From: Mesocentrotus franciscanus
Taxonomy: Eukaryota > Echinodermata > Echinoidea > Camarodonta > Strongylocentrotidae
NCBI GenBank assembly: GCA_037976565.1
Contig: CP137668.1
Location: 20,746,251 to 20,810,250, forward strand
Reading direction: 5' to 3'
DNA: 64,000 nucleotides
Shown: positions 1 to 10,276 of the stretch, in pieces
Layout: each line of letters opens with the position of its first letter
How positions within the stretch are numbered: the stretch's first letter is position 1
Notes under the pieces: generated by a model
Seen by the model: only the letters and a program-made list of their open reading frames with translations
Told to the model about the DNA's origin: nothing
Databases searched by the model: none
Program-made: the position numbers and the translations under genes

Positions 1-370
1 GCATTGGTATATACCCCTACATTGTGATGACATTATCAGGGATGATTTCAATATTTGTTTCACTTAATACACCATACATGATATTGCTTAAGCATTATGC
101 TTTGCAGTTGGGTGTGATGGTCTGAACATTTATTTGCGAGCGAGCGAAGCAAGCGAGGACAAAATTTAAGATTTGTGAGGTCGCAGTGCGAAAAATTACA
201 TCTTATAAAGAGGAAAAAACCCAATCCTGATGGGGTTATAAGCACATTCTCATAACAGAAGACTGAAAAGGCCTTTGATAAGTAACATAAGTATATCATC
301 TATAGATGCGTGCGAGCGTAGCGAGCGAGCTTTGGGGGAAATTGCTCTTAGTCGCTTGAAATTAGGGGTG
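1..370. repeat. Dispersed repeat fragments with GCGAGCGA motifs
   Basis: GCGAGCGAGCGAAGC-type tracts occur at about 138-160 and again at about 311-331 (GCGAGCGTAGCGAGCGAGC). Such GAGCG-rich stretches look like pieces of a dispersed element. No coding exon of the downstream gene is visible here. Confidence 0.4.
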
Positions 371-1450
371 CGTTTAATGATGAGAGGAAAAGGGGACACT
401 TATCGGAAAAGAAAAGGAGAATGTGTCAAAGTACAAAGAGTAATTTATCGGTGGTAAAAATGGGGCATTTCTTACACCCTCAAAGAGAGCATGAGGCACT
501 CCCCAGGGATGAAAAAAGTCAATCATGAGAATAGGAAATGGGCATTTGTAGACAGAAAAGGGGCCCCCATCAGATTTTGATGGGCATTTATAAGAGGTGA
601 AAAGGGGCATTTACGAAAAGGGGATAGGTACCTTATTAGAAAGGAAAAGGGGCACGTATCATTTTTAAAAGGGGAATTATCAGAGGTGAAAAGGGAAAAG
701 GGGCAATGACCAGATATGAAAAGGAGCACTTATGTGAATGAAAAGGGGGCACTTATAATAAAGGAAAATGTGCATTAGTTGAAAGAAAATGGGCACCGAT
801 CAGATTTTAAAGGGGCATTTATCGGAGGTGAAGGAGGCACTTATCTGAAGTGAAAAGGAGTAACTTCTCGTACCTGAAAAGGGTCATTTACCAGAAAAGG
901 GGCACTTATGAGAAGGGGAAGGGACTCTGTTTTAAATGGTGCACTTATCATTGGGAAAAGGAGTTCTTATTAGAAAGGAAAAGGGGCACATGTGAAAATA
1001 TAAGGTGCGCTTATCCGAGTTAAAATGGGGGTAGTTATGAAAAGGGGAAGGGGCACTTCTTACAAAGGAAAAGGGGCACTTGTCAAAGTAAAAGAGGCAC
1101 CTCTCAGATTTGAATAGGGCAATTATCAGAGGTGTAGGGGGCACTTATCAAAAGTGAAAAGATGCACTTCTCGCATCTGAAAAGCTTACTAGAGATTAAA
1201 AAGGGCTCTTATGAGAATGGAAAATGGACACTTATTGCAAAGGAAAATGGAAACTTGTCCAAGGAAAAGGGGCACGTGTCCAAATAAAAGGGGCACTTAT
1301 CAGAGTTGAAAAGGGGAAGGGGCACTTTTACAAATTAATAGGGGCACTTGTCAAAGTAAAAAGGGGCACTGTTCTTATGTAAAAAGGGGCACTTCTTACA
1401 AAGATAAAGGGGCACTTTTCCTATGTAAAAAGGGGCACTTTTCGGGTGCT
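371..1450 (+). repeat. Degenerate tandem array of AAAAGGGGCACTT units
   Basis: About fifteen exact GGGGCAC words plus many near copies occur, mostly as (G)AAAAGGGGCACTTAT(C)AGA. Spacing is irregular (roughly 20-50 bases) at the left and settles to about 23 bases between 1340 and 1440. It is an old, eroded minisatellite-like array. It ends in a G-rich segment at about 1459-1498 with GGGGGGCACTGTGCC. Confidence 0.75.
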
Positions 1451-1907
1451 TGAACAAGTGGGGGGCACTGTGCCTCCCTTGCCCCCGGGAGGGCCGCCTC
1501 TGGCAGCATAGCAGAGCTGCTGCTGAGGTTGCATGGTGCAAGATAATCTGGTTTTTCACATCTCCTACTGCTATACTGACTGTCTGCTAGAAGAGTTGCA
1601 TGCCTATGTGAAGAGCATCCAACTTGTCAAATGATTTGCTTTTTTTACTGCGACTAGTATATCTGCCTTTGGGGGTACTCGGATTGCCAAAGACCTTGAC
1701 CGGTTCCAGACGATATCACTGGCTTCTTTTGATTTAAGAAAAGTAATTATACTTTCAACTGTAAATTTTATGTACAACTTTAGAAATAATATTCTAAGAT
1801 AACTAGATATTATGATGACGGTTACGAATCATTCCGAACAACTGCTTTAACTGTCCTCAACTGTTCATTTTTTTCTGAATTGTATTCCATTTTCTCCTGT
1901 GCTACAG
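1451..1907 (+). other. Intron sequence upstream of the first visible exon
   Basis: After the G-rich end of the array there is ordinary AT-rich sequence leading to the polypyrimidine tract and acceptor at 1907. I looked for the preceding family exon (normally encoding a tryptophan-rich 'WWTNLLYINN'-like stretch) and did not see it. Confidence 0.5.
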
Positions 1908-1987
1908 TGCTTATCATGGTCTTGGTATCTAGCGACAGACATGCAGTTATTTCTGCTTGCAATCATCCTCATCGTTCTACTCTGGTG
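1908..1987 (+). CDS. Acyltransferase exon A
   Basis: The acceptor is CTACAG at 1902-1907 and the donor is GTAAGA at 1988. It encodes CLSWSWYLATDMQ followed by a hydrophobic LFLLAIILIVLLW helix. The W-Y-L-A-x-D-M-Q block is the hallmark of this family. The exon starts in phase 0 and leaves two bases of a Trp codon. Confidence 0.88.
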
Positions 1988-2092
1988 GTAAGATAGGACT
2001 AATATATTGAATTTGATTGATCGATTGATTGATTAGTTGATTGGTTGTTTGGTTGGTTGATTGATTGATCGATCTATTGGTTTGTTTGTTGG

Positions 2093-2123
<31 letters not shown>

Positions 2124-5100
2124 ATTATTATTTACTATTTATTCATTAAAAATAAATAAATAATTTAATTATTTAATTATCTATTATTAATTAATTAACT
2201 TGATAATTCAAACTATTTATTCATTCATCAATTCATTTATTTATTCGTTTTTTTTTCTTTCGAGTAATCAGTAATCGGCTTTGTTTGCACTTTCACATGA
2301 TATACGGACGTTAGTGCATTGTTACGAACCCATATAAATATCATCTTATTTATGCGTACGTCAGTGCATTGTTACGAACCCGTATAAATATTATCTACTT
2401 ATATGCGTTAGTGCATTGTTACGAACCCATATAAATATTATCTTATTAATATGCGTTAGTGCATTGTTACGAACCCATATAAATATTATCTTATTTATAT
2501 GCGTTAGTGCATTGTTACAAACCCATAACTGAGCAGTTCAAACAAATTAATGGTTTCATTAGTAAAACAACTATTTTATTTAATATGAATTTTCTCTCCA
2601 GGTATCCAGCAGTCGGTATCTGCTCATTAACCGTCTTATCTCTCGTTAGCATCACGGTACGCGCTGTCATCTTCTCAGAGAGGGACTACGCAGCCACTCA
2701 GATCATTGATATGTAATATATTTCCCTTTATATATAACATGTCTGTCTTCTTATGAAAGCTCCGTTGTCGGAGAGAAGAGCAGAAAAAGTAGGCAATGTA
2801 ACTAGAGATTATGTTAAGATTAAATTGTTCTTTTTAATGATAATTTGATAACTAGAAATGTGCATGTCAATTCTGATGAAATAGTTGACCACGTGCATGT
2901 CCTTCTTTGTGCATGGTTTAATAAACGAATTTTATATCCATTGCATAAAAATAGCTTACATAATATAGCGAAATTTACACTACATAAAGTTGATATTATG
3001 ACGTGAAAGGAGGAAGAGTAATAACACCGAACAGATTATAAAAAAAAATGGGGGGTAGTGAGCACATTTTTTTTTCTTTCTTTTTTTGTACCCGAAAATT
3101 ATATCATTGGAAAATCGCGCCGGCCGTAAATTCGCTCAGTGGGGAAGTAGTGAGCACTAATTTTGTTTTGCTCCCGTAAATTTGAAAATCGCGCCGGTCG
3201 AAAATTCGCTCAGTGGGGGGTGGGGGGGGGTGGGTAGTGAGCAATAGTTATTTTGGCCGGGGGGCACGTGCCCCCTGTGCCCCCTGGATCCGCCAGTGAA
3301 GTAACAGGGGTTAGGGATAAGATCATTAATGGCACTGATGGCATTGTAATATCATGACTAGCTCTTATATTTATTATGACATTCAAACGTAACATAAAGA
3401 TTTGAAGGCTTTAACTCTTTCTTTGCATGTTTTCTAACGTTCTCCAACTACTTCAGGGTGACTGTCACCGACAAGGCTAGTGGCATGTTCATATTTTCTG
3501 TAAAACCCTATGCCTGTGCCACGGCATACTTAGTCGGTATTACAGTGGGATATTGTCTGCATATATTGAACAATAAAGCACTTCCAAGATTACACGTGGT
3601 AAGTATTTGGTCATCCTTTGCTGCATGAAAATCCAATCGTATCCTGGATATCATTCGATTTCCGAATTTGTTTTATTCTTTTTCATGTCATATAGAATAG
3701 AAGTATAGATGCGGTAATTATGACAGACAATGACATAGCTTGTATCGACCCCAACTTAGTCTTATTTCCTTAAAATCAATCGTGTATCTCCTTAAATATA
3801 TAGTGACATCACAATTAATAGTAACTTACGATTATTAGCCTAGATTAAATGTATAGTAAGGTATGATCAATTGCTGCCAGATTCGAGATACAAGTCGATT
3901 TCGTGCACCGCTGCAACACTTCGTCAGGTGATAAAACTAATGTAAGCAAGGGTGTTTTATACTCTACGGGAGGACCGGCACGACGGTCAATAATTCGATC
4001 GATAATTGGAACAATAACGCACCGGTCCTCCCGTAGAGTATAAAACACCCTTGCTTACATTAGTTTTTATCACCTGACGAAGTGTTGCAGCGGCGCACGA
4101 AACGTCGAGATCTTTTAGATTCCTTATTGACCACATTGCGAGACAAACGAATATCACTAGCGATATATGTTTTCGATACTACATCCGCAATGAGTAATAT
4201 ATTTAGCATTAAGTCGATTTTATATTACAGAGCCCTAGAGATTTTCTATCCTTACAGTTCTATAGAGCTGTTATGATAATGTTGATCTCATTTTACTGTC
4301 CTTATTGTCCATGTCCCCGTAAATGGCTTTAATAACCTTTTCCTTCACAATTTCCCATTCATTGTCCTTGATTTTCAGGTGGTGGTTATACTTGGTTGGT
4401 TGTCTGCTTTTGCTATGGGAATGTACATCGTATACGGTCTTTATGGAGCTTTTGATCACCCTGGGCCAAAGATAGTAGTCCCAGAAAAGCCGCTAAACGT
4501 GGCATATGGTTGCTTAAAGAGTCTTGCATGGACATTAGCACTATCCTGGGTGGTGTTTACTTGTCACTATGGTTACGGAGGTAAGCCATTGGCTTTAGAG
4601 ACGGCTCCAGTAGTTAAGTCCTCTTATAATTACACAATGTTTGAATCTAATGTTTTAGTGACTCCGGGTGTTATTGTATATAATACCGAGAGACTGTCGG
4701 ATGGTGCCGTAAACAGAGCCCTCGGTAATTGACAATCGTGATACCTCACTCACAACAAGGGCATCGAGACCGACACGAGACCTACAACAGACCTAACAAA
4801 CAAATTAAACAATTACAGTACCCCGAATGGCCCCGAATAAACCTTACCCCCAGTCACACCAACAAGACCGACAACACACCTAACAAGAATTAACACTGCC
4901 TCTGATGCCCAAAAAATTCCAAGAATCGATTGGTTTGGAGTTGGTATGGACTCTATGGAGTTAGTTTGGTGGTGTGACTGAGGTTTCATATTAATTGTGG
5001 TGTGGACTCTGTGGAGTTTACTTTTAGCATTGCTTTTGGTATCATGTCTTAAATCGTGTTGATTTTCAGAGTAAGGTACTGATTATGCATTTTGGGGATA

Positions 5101-6793
5101 TTCAGTAGTGCTGAATATCGGGGAAATATCAATCGGTATTGGCCCTCTTATCAGTGACAAGAACAATTCAGATTTAGAGAGATTTTATGATTCATTCATC
5201 AAACAAAAGAAAGAATATTCAACTTTAACCTTACTAGCAGAATAAATTATGAATGTAACCGCAACAGCCTAGTTTTTCCTCAAGCTGGTCCTATTACTGT
5301 TTTATGATAGCTACAGAATATGCAGCAAAATTCACCCTTTTCCATATGTACTTTAATATACTATACACCACATTCTACAATCATAAATGGGGCATTCTCA
5401 GAAATGACTAAAACAGGTTATACAAATAACGATAATGATAATGGTTCAATGAGAAATATCAGTATTCAAGCTAAAGTTTCTGAACTATATTCGACAAATA
5501 TAATTCAGTGAATAATGCCTCAGTAACACCATCAAAGCAATTCCACATAGACTCTATAAACTGACTGATTCTTGGCCATTCGGGGGTAATGTAATTGTTT
5601 TTTCGGTCTGTTGTCGGTCTCGTTGCCCTTGGTTTAACTACAGAGGATGTATACAGAAACAGCCGGAGAATCATTTTTCTTTGCCTAAAATGCACGTATT
5701 TTGCATGGTCATAACATTTTATCAGTATTGAAACTGAAAGTTGAAATACATGACACATTGATATAATCCTCCCTGTCAAATTAGAGATAACTGTTGGGCA
5801 GATTTTGGAATGATGTTGGCATTATACTTTTTGTCCTGAAAATGTAATAATAATAATAATAATAATAATAATAGTGGGTTCTTGTATAGCGCTCATGTCT
5901 GTCAGATTTGACACTCTTGGCGCTCCGCAATTATTACCCCGGCTTTAGCATGGCTGCCATTACGGCGCTCTAGCATTTCAAGGAATTAATTCCTGCCAGG
6001 TACCCATTACATCACCTGGGTTGAGTGTGGCAAATGTAGATCAATGTCTTGCCAAAGGACATTAGTGCCGCAGACTGAATACCATGTCTTCCCATTTATT
6101 GTCCCGTCTAGGTGTGATAAATCGATTCCTTTCTTGGAGTTTATGGATCCCTCTGTCTAGGTTGACGTTCTGTGCATATCTATTACATCCTGCTATTATC
6201 TACCTCTACACTGGAACAATCTCAATGATCTACAATGCTACCGTCATTAATCAGGTATTAAATGGCACATTCTTAGTCAGCTTTTTCTTTTGGAGTTCAA
6301 AGGAGGGTTGTCCGTTGGAGATGTTATGAGTTTGTTTTCGTGAGGTCAGATCTTAAAGGTCACATGATCATTGGTCAATGAACGTATATATTGCTTCATT
6401 AGATTTTAAAAATTGTCACTTGTTAATTTCAAAGTTATTCAATTATTCATAGAATTTTAAACTTATCTTTATTGTCGTTATTACCTATTAGGCCTACCTG
6501 ATAGGCCTACCTGATATGACATTAACATTATATATTTGTTTAGTCAATGCATTGTTTCCTTAATTTCTGTTAACTTAAAAGTGATGATGATGATGATGGG
6601 GAAGGGAATTGATGCGTTCGTGAATTGAATTTCATGAATTCGAATTAAAAAAGTTATGCACTTTGATTTTTTTTTTCACCAGAGTTTTCTATTCGCCGGT
6701 TTCGTAACGATCAGCTACTCAGCAGCTTTCATTCTTTCTTCGTTGATTGAAATGCCAATTAGTAGTCTTCAGAAGATGTTCCTCAAGCGGTGA
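1908..6793 (+). CDS. NRF-6-like membrane acyltransferase (acyltransferase family 3), 3' part of gene, six exons
   Basis: Exons 1908-1987, 2602-2712, 3457-3598, 4379-4580, 6112-6254 and 6683-6793 join in one frame. Each intron is GT-AG, with phases 2, 2, 0, 1, 0. The product is the C-terminal half of an acyltransferase-3 protein of the 'nose resistant to fluoxetine' (nrf-6/ndg-4, Drosophila drop-dead) group. Seen motifs: a WYLATDMQ block starting the acyltransferase core, VYGLYG, LAWTLALSWVVF, NRFLSW, and PLSRLTFCAYLLHP with its conserved His. About seven hydrophobic spans imply a multipass membrane protein. Known members are thought to move acyl groups or lipids at membranes of secretory epithelia; the substrate is unknown. 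The extracellular NRF domain and the first membrane segments are missing and should lie upstream of base 1. No internal stop or frameshift was found, so the gene looks functional. Family assignment is firm; orthology to a particular paralog is not, because this family is often expanded in invertebrates. Confidence 0.9.
2005..2125 (+). repeat. (TTGA)n-type imperfect microsatellite
   Basis: GATTGATTGATCGATT-like tetranucleotide runs with TTGG interruptions lie in the intron between exons A and B. An AT-rich stretch of ATTTA/TTAAT words follows to about 2270. Confidence 0.7.
2310..2530 (+). repeat. Intronic tandem repeat, 48-bp unit, five copies
   Basis: The core GTTAGTGCATTGTTACGAAC (GTCAGTGC in copy 2) starts at 2310, 2360, 2407, 2455 and 2503, giving spacings of 50, 47, 48 and 48. 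Each copy continues CCATATAAATATTATCTTA. The last copy is truncated near 2528, 74 bases before exon B. Confidence 0.9.
2602..2712 (+). CDS. Acyltransferase exon B
   Basis: The acceptor TTTCTCTCCAG ends at 2601 and the donor is GTAATA at 2713. The first base completes the Trp codon, then YPAVGICSLTVLSLVS begins the next membrane helix. It ends with SERDYAATQIID and two bases of a Met codon. Confidence 0.85.
3035..3300 (+). repeat. G-rich tandem element in intron B-C
   Basis: Roughly 80-90-base units contain GTAGTGAGCA, then GAAAATCGCGCCGG, then AATTCGCTCAGTGGGG. GTAGTGAGCA starts at about 3055, 3147 and 3233. The block ends with a palindrome GGGGGCACGTGCCCCC at about 3260 and CCCCCTGGATCCGCC. 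It looks like the end of a dispersed element rather than unique sequence. Confidence 0.65.
3457..3598 (+). CDS. Acyltransferase exon C
   Basis: The acceptor CTTCAG ends at 3456 and the donor is GTAAGT at 3599. It encodes VTVTDKASGMFIFSVKPYA and then ATAYLVGITVGYCLHI, matching the family pattern 'KPY.R...YLVG...GY'. It ends on a codon boundary. Confidence 0.88.
3899..4106. mobile_element. Foldback element with 80-bp arms and hammerhead-like core
   Basis: Arms 3899-3978 and 4022-4102 are inverse complements with one mismatch and one single-base indel, separated by 43 bases. The right arm carries CTGACGA (4074-4080), a GTGT(T)GC/GCGCAC hairpin and GAAACGTC (4099-4106). That is the order of a hammerhead ribozyme core with the two-base-pair stem III known from Penelope-like retroelements. 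The element sits in the intron between exons C and D and encodes no protein. Confidence 0.6.
4074..4106 (+). ncRNA. Possible type-I hammerhead ribozyme relic
   Basis: Core strand 1 is CUGACGA at 4074-4080. Stem II is GUG(U).../...GCAC with an AGCG loop. Core strand 2 is GAA at 4099-4101, and ACGU gives a two-pair stem III. The predicted cut is after C4106 (GUC). Stem I (UAUCAC with GAGAUC around the core) pairs at four of five positions. An unpaired A before stem II and the stem I mismatch make activity uncertain. Confidence 0.4.
4379..4580 (+). CDS. Acyltransferase exon D
   Basis: The acceptor GATTTTCAG ends at 4378 and the donor is GTAAGC at 4581. The two helices are VVVILGWLSAFAMGMYIVYG and LAWTLALSWVVFTCHYG, separated by a short loop (DHPGPKIVVPEKPLN). 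The VYGLYG and YGYGG motifs are typical of the family. It leaves one base of a Gly codon. The frame stays open into the intron to 4732, so intron retention would give a short altered tail. Confidence 0.9.
4753..5632. mobile_element. Inverted-repeat element in intron D-E
   Basis: 4753-4835 (AACAAGGGCATCGAGACCGA ... CCCCGAATGGCC) is repeated inverted at 5572-5632 (GGCCATTCGGGGG ... TCGGTCTCGTTGCCCTTG). The left arm has an extra duplicated piece (CGAGACCTACAACAGACC). CCAAGAATC followed by ACTCTAT also recurs inverted at 4918-4955 and 5548-5572. A second, smaller pair CAGTCACACCAAC (4851-4863) and TTGGTGGTGTGACTG (4966-4980) lies inside. No transposase frame is seen, so this is a non-autonomous element. 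Confidence 0.6.
5846..6080 (-). mobile_element. SINE-like element (minus orientation) ending in (ATT)n
   Basis: Read on the minus strand it has CACCTGG-type and GGGTACCTGGCAGGAATTAA body motifs, then GGGGTAATAATTGCGGAGCG, then GAGCGCTATACAAGAACCCA, and ends in an (ATT)n tail (5846-5872 on plus). Related ends occur at 8774-8860 and 58000-58170. It ends about 30 bases before the exon E acceptor. Confidence 0.65.
6112..6254 (+). CDS. Acyltransferase exon E
   Basis: The acceptor GTCCCGTCTAG ends at 6111 and the donor is GTATTA at 6255. Joined to exon D it reads GVINRFLSW and then PLSRLTFCAYLLHP, the most conserved block of NRF-6-like proteins with its invariant His. YNATVINQ gives a possible N-glycosylation site near the end. 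Confidence 0.9.
6683..6793 (+). CDS. Acyltransferase terminal exon with stop
   Basis: The acceptor follows a long T-run (TTTTTTCACCAG ending at 6682). It encodes a last membrane helix (FVTISYSAAFILSSLIEMP) and a short basic tail ending LKR before TGA at 6791-6793. A helix ending SLIEMP or EAP followed by a short cytosolic tail is the usual C-terminus of the family. Confidence 0.88.
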   Translation, partial: SFLFAGFVTISYSAAFILSSLIEMPISSLQKMFLKR

Positions 6794-7175
6794 TCCACGA
6801 TTCCCTGGCAGAGTATGGCATTAGATATATTGTTATGAAAGATGAATTATACTTATGCATAAAGATACGTTATTGTAAACGTAGAATGAAATGAATCAGG
6901 GGTTCGAGGAAAAAACCTTACTAATTTCATATAGTATATGGAATTAATTTACTTTGAACTGGTATATTTTGATGGAGATTTTGGGGGCTGTCACTTTTCA
7001 TGAGATTTTTTAACTCTTATATTTTGCAGTATTTTTGTAACAGCCATCCAAATTACAGCGAATTATTGTTTGTGATAAATTGTGAAACTCGATTTTTGCA
7101 TGTAAATCGGATAAACTTCTAATGATCGTTTTTCATGTTTTGAAGTGTGAAATAAAGTTTGTATACTCCATGCCA
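6794..7175 (+). other. 3' UTR of the acyltransferase gene
   Basis: This follows the TGA at 6791-6793. A canonical AATAAA lies at 7151-7156. The next 20-30 bases are T/G-containing, so cleavage near 7170-7185 is expected. The end is inferred. Confidence 0.55.
7151..7156 (+). terminator. Poly(A) signal AATAAA of the acyltransferase gene
   Basis: This exact AATAAA is 358 bases after the stop codon and suits the 3' end of the acyltransferase transcript. Confidence 0.6.
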
Positions 7176-8773
7176 CATTGTATCACGGCCGAGGAGAGGA
7201 CGGGGGAGTGGGGGGGGGGCAACACCCGGGAAACTCAACATTCAAGTTAACATAGAGTCTAGAAAAATAAAATAATGCCTTGCATGTGACAGAAGACCAT
7301 CGAAACCCTGTTACACAGATTGTGATAACAAAGGGAAAGTGTCAACATTAAGAAGAGGGTTTCCAGAAATAGTGCCATCTTGCGATCAAGTCATGCAATG
7401 CATAGAAGCAATACCCGAATTTGCCTTCCCAGCGTGAGATTAGTTTGTAAGCATAAACACTTGCCCATCGTAATGCGCAACAGCGTGTTTCAATTATGAG
7501 ACTATATGGCAAGTGCACGGTATACTGCACTCCATAGGACCCGTACGTATAGTACTGCTCCCGACACAGCTAGAGACTGGCAAAAATATGCTCATAATTG
7601 TGTATGTGTACATGTAAGTGTCAAATAATATAGAGTCTATGCTTGCAGACAATTACGATACGATCGTTTTTGAAAGAGTCCAACATCATCATATACGTAC
7701 ATGTACAAGGTGTGATATATGCACATCAATAACATAACAACCAATAACATAACCAGGAAACGACATTATGACTAACATCATCAAGATATGAAAGAATAGG
7801 CCTAATTATAGGATATTCTTTATAAACAATTTTTTAAAGCAAAATGATCGTGTACTGAAAAGATTTTCTTGTTCTTCTTGTAGATGCTATGTGACCTTTC
7901 GCGATCTTTTTTGCAAGCAGTGCTTTATGAAGGAAATGAAAGAGGAAATATGATAGGATATAGACACAGAGAGAGGGATGAGTGAGTGTGTGGGTGAGAG
8001 AGAGAGAGAAAAGGTGTGTGTGGGGGGGGGGGCAGACAAACTAAGGACGGAGAGCTGGGAGGGAGGTAAAGATGGAGATGGATTAAAACGAACTACGTGT
8101 ACCGTTATTCTGAAGAGAGAGAATGTCAAAGAATAATGTCATAAGAGACCCATAGTCTAGGTGTTTGAATAGAAATCATACAGCTCATTATGGCGTACTA
8201 AAAGTGTCACCTCATTTTATCCATAAAATTTGACCCCTTTTGGATTTCTTAGACCATCTAAGTCATTGAGAAGAAAAAAAACATTGTCAGCCTAACTATA
8301 GCGGCTGGGTGAAGCATCCAGAGCCCCTAAAAGTGATCCCATCTACTTCACGCACCAATTTTGTCAAAAGGAAGTACAATGTGATATGACTATTATCACA
8401 GAAATATAATAACTACCAAAATGTTCAATAGGGAAGGGGGTGTCAAACCTTCATCGAAAATATTCTAAAATGCCCCTTTTCTAAAACGTTGCCCCCGAGA
8501 AATACACTGGGTGTACAGAAAACGGTTTTTGTTTTCCAATGTTAAAAACGCAAAATCTGAGTAATGTAATATAATTATGATTCATTTTCTACTGAAATTA
8601 TTTCATAGTTAAGTTGTATTGGTTTTTCAAAAGCGAGCCCGCAATGATGCATATCCATTGCAAGTTGTGGTAGTCGAGGAGTTTGATCACTTGATTGAAA
8701 TGCAAAGGTCGTGGAATTTTACCCAGGGAGTGGAGAATGTGTACTATAATGTGCAGACTAGTAATGTAATCCA
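7176..8773. other. Intergenic, no gene seen
   Basis: AT-rich sequence with a G-run at 7200-7219 and a GA/GT low-complexity patch at about 7968-8035. No exon-like open stretch with splice sites was found. Confidence 0.5.
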
Positions 8774-8860
8774 TAGACCGGGGTAATGATTATACTGTAA
8801 GCACTTTGATCAATTAATGGTTAAGTGCTATATAAGAAACCGGTATTATTATTATCATTT
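8774..8860 (+). repeat. SINE 3' end with (ATT)n tail
   Basis: ACCGGGGTAATGATTATACT, then GTTAAGTGCTATATAAGAAA, then an ATT/ATC tail. This matches the 3' part of the SINE family seen inverted at 5846-6080. The 5' part is not clear. Confidence 0.5.
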
Positions 8861-10260
8861 GATCTTTTTCCAGAGCCTTAAAGTTTGAGGAGGCTACGCC
8901 TGGTTTACCCGGCTGGATACGCCCCTTGATTGAACCTTGTCATATCATCTTACATTCTTAGAATATCTCTGTCAAGTAAACCGACTTGAAAGAGCTTAGG
9001 ATGTGCCGTTAATACCCGAGGGTGTCACCTTTATCACGTGACCGGGAACATATCTATTTTTGAACAGTTTGAAATTAAAACACAAAACGTTTGCATTGGT
9101 TTTCTATTTCCTAGCATTCGCGGAGCCAGGGGAGCCAAACTAAATTTCCACACCTTTGCTACGTACCATAGACCACTTTTCTGGTGCTTGTCGTAGATGT
9201 TGTTTAGGGATTCCAATTATGCTGCTGAAAAAAATATACATGAACTTCTTTTTAGGCATGAGACCCCGCCCCCTCCGGTCGCAGAATCCCGTATTCTCCG
9301 TGGCATAATGAAGCAAAATATAAGTTTAGCAACGAGGCCATTTAAAAGATTTCATTAAAAGTAATATGACAATATAACATGATAATTGGGGGATTTTGAG
9401 ATACCCAGCGCATCCATATGAGTGTCACAGATTCATACAAGAGTATCGATTACTGCAGGAATAAGAAAAAAGTCAAATTGATACCGCAGTCTAATAGCTA
9501 TACCCAGGAGGCTCCATCAAAGACATGCACAATCGTCTATGGAATAGTTTCGGCGAGAATTCATGGGCACATGTGCAGACAATTTGAGTCAACACCTTTT
9601 GGAAGATGACGCATACCAGAAGAGGTGATCGTTTTGTACCGATTACATCCATGGTTTATCCCCACTACATGCATGTGTTGAGCAGAGCCATAGGGATTTA
9701 GAAGGAACGGGGCCTCCTTTTCTTACCAAGATTTTGAAATTGATGTTTTAATGAAAGTGGAAAGGGAACTCTTAAGAAAATCCTTCCTCTTTACCATGTT
9801 TACACTAGTCTTTCTCATTCCCCTTTCTTATTATTCGTCCACCTCTATATCTCATTTTCTCTGTTCATTCCATTCCCCTACTCACTTTCTGTACTTTGGA
9901 TGACCTCTCTTGCTGAACATTGCAACATGCATTAAAATCATTTTATTTATTCGGAACACAAATACTAAAATGCTGAATTTTGCAAATTTTAAAATGGATA
10001 CTAATTAATGGAACTTTTAGCAAAATTAACATGCATCTTTGCAAGGTAAAGACGACAAAGCGCAATGGAATTTTATGAAGAGAGAAAACGATATATGATT
10101 TTTTATTTGTGACGTCATTGTGCCTTCCCTGGGGAAGGTCCTGATATGACATTAGTTCTGTACAGAACTGAATAGACAAAACTAATGGGTTTATCTTTGC
10201 CCCGCTAATCGAACTAGCAGATCTGATTTCATTTGTTCACTCCACAACTCTAAACGAATT
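8861..10260. other. Intergenic, no feature recognised
   Basis: Unique-looking AT-rich sequence. Open frames here (for example 9418-9609) lack splice context or a recognisable family. Confidence 0.45.
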
Positions 10261-10276
10261 TGATAGCACATACTAT

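Noticed and set aside
4581..4732. Extension of acyltransferase exon D frame into the intron
   Set aside because: The GTAAGC donor at 4581 and the perfect family match of exon E after it show this is intron read-through.
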